Below, one piece after another: positions 63,087 through 64,000 of a stretch of DNA of 64,000 nucleotides (position 1 is the stretch's first letter; each line of letters starts with the position of its first letter). This stretch comes from Bacteroidales bacterium UBA3810 (lineage in GTDB: Bacteria > Bacteroidota > Bacteroidia > Bacteroidales > Paludibacteraceae): contig DFEE01000006.1 in the NCBI GenBank assembly GCA_002368645.1, positions 62,001 to 126,000 of the forward strand. Reading direction: 5' to 3'. The notes beneath the pieces are model-generated. The model made no database searches and was not told where the DNA came from. It saw nothing but the letters and a program-made list of their open reading frames with translations. The position numbers were made by a program, and so were the translations under genes.

Positions 63087-64000
63087 TTATCTCCTATATA
63101 ACTTGACATAGAGCCACTTAACGACTATATCGACGAGGTGATTAAACTTCTCATACCATTTGGGCCAACGCCTATGGTGCTTGTGCCAATAGGTGATATA
63201 TTCGGTGCGAAGTAATTTATTCTCGGGATAGAGCCGTATTGTCCAGCCGTTGCGCTCGCAGATTGGAGAGTATTTGTCATCCATCATTTGGAGGTCAGCG
63301 GCTTTAAAGTCTTCACGCGGCATATCTAACAGGTAGAGTTTGTATAATATGCGCAGGCGGTTGATGTAGTATTGCTCCATCCATTTGTGTCTCGTCTCCG
63401 TGAGGTCGGCTTTGTGCGCCTCGTAGTAGGCTAACATGGTGTCGGTGACTTTCTGCAACTGACCGATACTCTTCATTAGCACTTCGGGTGCCATTGTCTG
63501 CCCTTCGCGGTCAAGGTTGTACTGATAGAGATTGAGGTTGAGGAAGCAGATAGTTTTGGCATAGAAGGTCGGGTAACAAGACCACTCCGTGTCCGTGTAA
63601 CTGATTCCTTCTGTCTGCTTATAGCCCATTTGGCGCAGTAACTCTGTGCGGTAAGTGAGTGCATGCATTAGGAAGAAGCGGATATATCCGTCTTTCAGCA
63701 CCTCGTCTAAATCATATATGCGCCCATACTCGTATGGCTCTCGCCCCATTGTGTTGTATTTGAAAACCTCCTTGGCATGTGCACTTATTTGGGAGAAATG
63801 CGTAATGAGCATATCAGCTTTGATTGAGCTGATGGTCGCTAAGAACTGGTCCAGCACCGGGGTGTCGAACCAATCGTCTGAATCCAATACTTTTACATAC
63901 AGTCCTTCCGCTACCGGTAGCGCGGCATTGATGGTCGATCCGTAATTGCCATTGGGCTTATCAATAACCCGTATAACGGACGGATAGCGCTCGGCATAAG
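63087..64000 (-). CDS. Glycosyltransferase family 2 (N-terminus outside window)
   Basis: The frame is open from the stop at 63087 to the window edge, giving about 304 residues without the start. The visible part begins YAERYPSVIRVIDKPNGNYG and reaches the DxD motif as VKVLDSDDWF, standard for GT2 enzymes, followed by a long C-terminal region (HALTYRTELLRQMGYKQTEG, SYTDTEW with an acidic motif). It lies 7 nt before the next glycosyltransferase start, so the cluster continues beyond the window. Confidence 0.9.
   Translation of the reverse strand, partial: YAERYPSVIRVIDKPNGNYGSTINAALPVAEGLYVKVLDSDDWFDTPVLDQFLATISSIKADMLITHFSQISAHAKEVFKYNTMGREPYEYGRIYDLDEVLKDGYIRFFLMHALTYRTELLRQMGYKQTEGISYTDTEWSCYPTFYAKTICFLNLNLYQYNLDREGQTMAPEVLMKSIGQLQKVTDTMLAYYEAHKADLTETRHKWMEQYYINRLRILYKLYLLDMPREDFKAADLQMMDDKYSPICERNGWTIRLYPENKLLRTEYITYWHKHHRRWPKWYEKFNHLVDIVVKWLYVKLYRR

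Noticed and set aside
63087..63887. Complete 266-codon gene starting at a TTG
   Set aside because: The frame stays open to the window edge and the residues before that TTG continue a GT2 domain, so this is the C-terminal part of a longer gene.

Overview
The window comes from a member of the Bacteroidota, most likely order Bacteroidales. Three things support this. Many genes are preceded by a TTTG-N20-TAnnTTTG promoter, the -33/-7 type of that phylum, and Shine-Dalgarno sequences are scarce. The gene families are also typical: PorZ and GldH of type IX secretion and gliding, DUF4924, the DUF2490/DUF4956/VTC trio, and a fused nucleoside kinase with a ThrRS-like front. No rRNA or tRNA gene was seen. 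I cannot name genus or species from the sequence alone.

Layout. 1-4296: the first 1432 residues of a very large secreted protein, minus strand, C-terminus outside the window. 4297-5162: a regulatory stretch with two families of ~31-bp repeats, a promoter, a structured leader and a 46-residue protein. 5163-8451, plus: greA, a HIT protein and porZ. 8507-16811, minus: a close-packed eight-gene unit from one visible promoter (gyrB, LOG protein, GH16-fold protein, kdsA, kdsD, nucleoside kinase, SPOR protein, folE). 16979-19774, minus: DUF2490/DUF4956/VTC operon headed by a small secreted protein. 19867-21082, minus: prmC-recX. 21128-23069, plus: ribD and a helix-hairpin-helix membrane protein. 23132-32139, plus: nine tightly spaced genes (holB, PSP1/RicT-like, gldH, trmB, mrp, MATE, ychF, Ca/Na antiporter, comEC). 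32388-33041, minus: a small secreted protein behind a long leader that folds into a hairpin. 33595-35720, plus: DUF4924, nth, recA. 35756-39311, minus: glycosyltransferase, BadF-type kinase, secreted EEP nuclease/phosphatase. 39473-43344, plus: SpoIID-like protein, secreted protein of unknown function, short ClpB.

43.7-54.3 kb is an accessory, defence-like island, in large part more A+T-rich than its surroundings. In order it holds a DUF4062/HATPase/winged-helix protein, a two-helix membrane protein that overlaps it by 4 nt, a GIY-YIG/RAMA-like protein, a coiled-coil TIR protein overlapping a complete type III restriction-modification pair (Mod, Res), an AlbA_2 (Schlafen-type) protein and gene remnants. 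A sharp terminator and a cluster of inverted repeats close it. No integrase, transposase or CRISPR array was found. 54.8-60.3 kb is core metabolism again (FecCD permease, panB, FAD oxidoreductase, tcdA, nadB). 60.4-64 kb, minus, is a surface-glycan cluster (acyltransferase and three glycosyltransferase-like genes), running off the end.

Most noteworthy: (i) TIR plus type III R-M, with a neighbouring DUF4062-ATPase and membrane-protein pair; (ii) a clpB gene lacking the N-domain, whose start codon lies in one arm of a perfect 9-bp inverted repeat; (iii) a four-helix leader RNA at 33135-33250, with G-U pairs showing which strand is transcribed; (iv) an in-frame triple 11-bp repeat that has lengthened KdsA next to its phosphate-binding segment; (v) a promoter, hairpins and a terminator-like element in the leader of the 46-aa protein/greA transcript. 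All functions are inferred from reading the translations; no database search was run.
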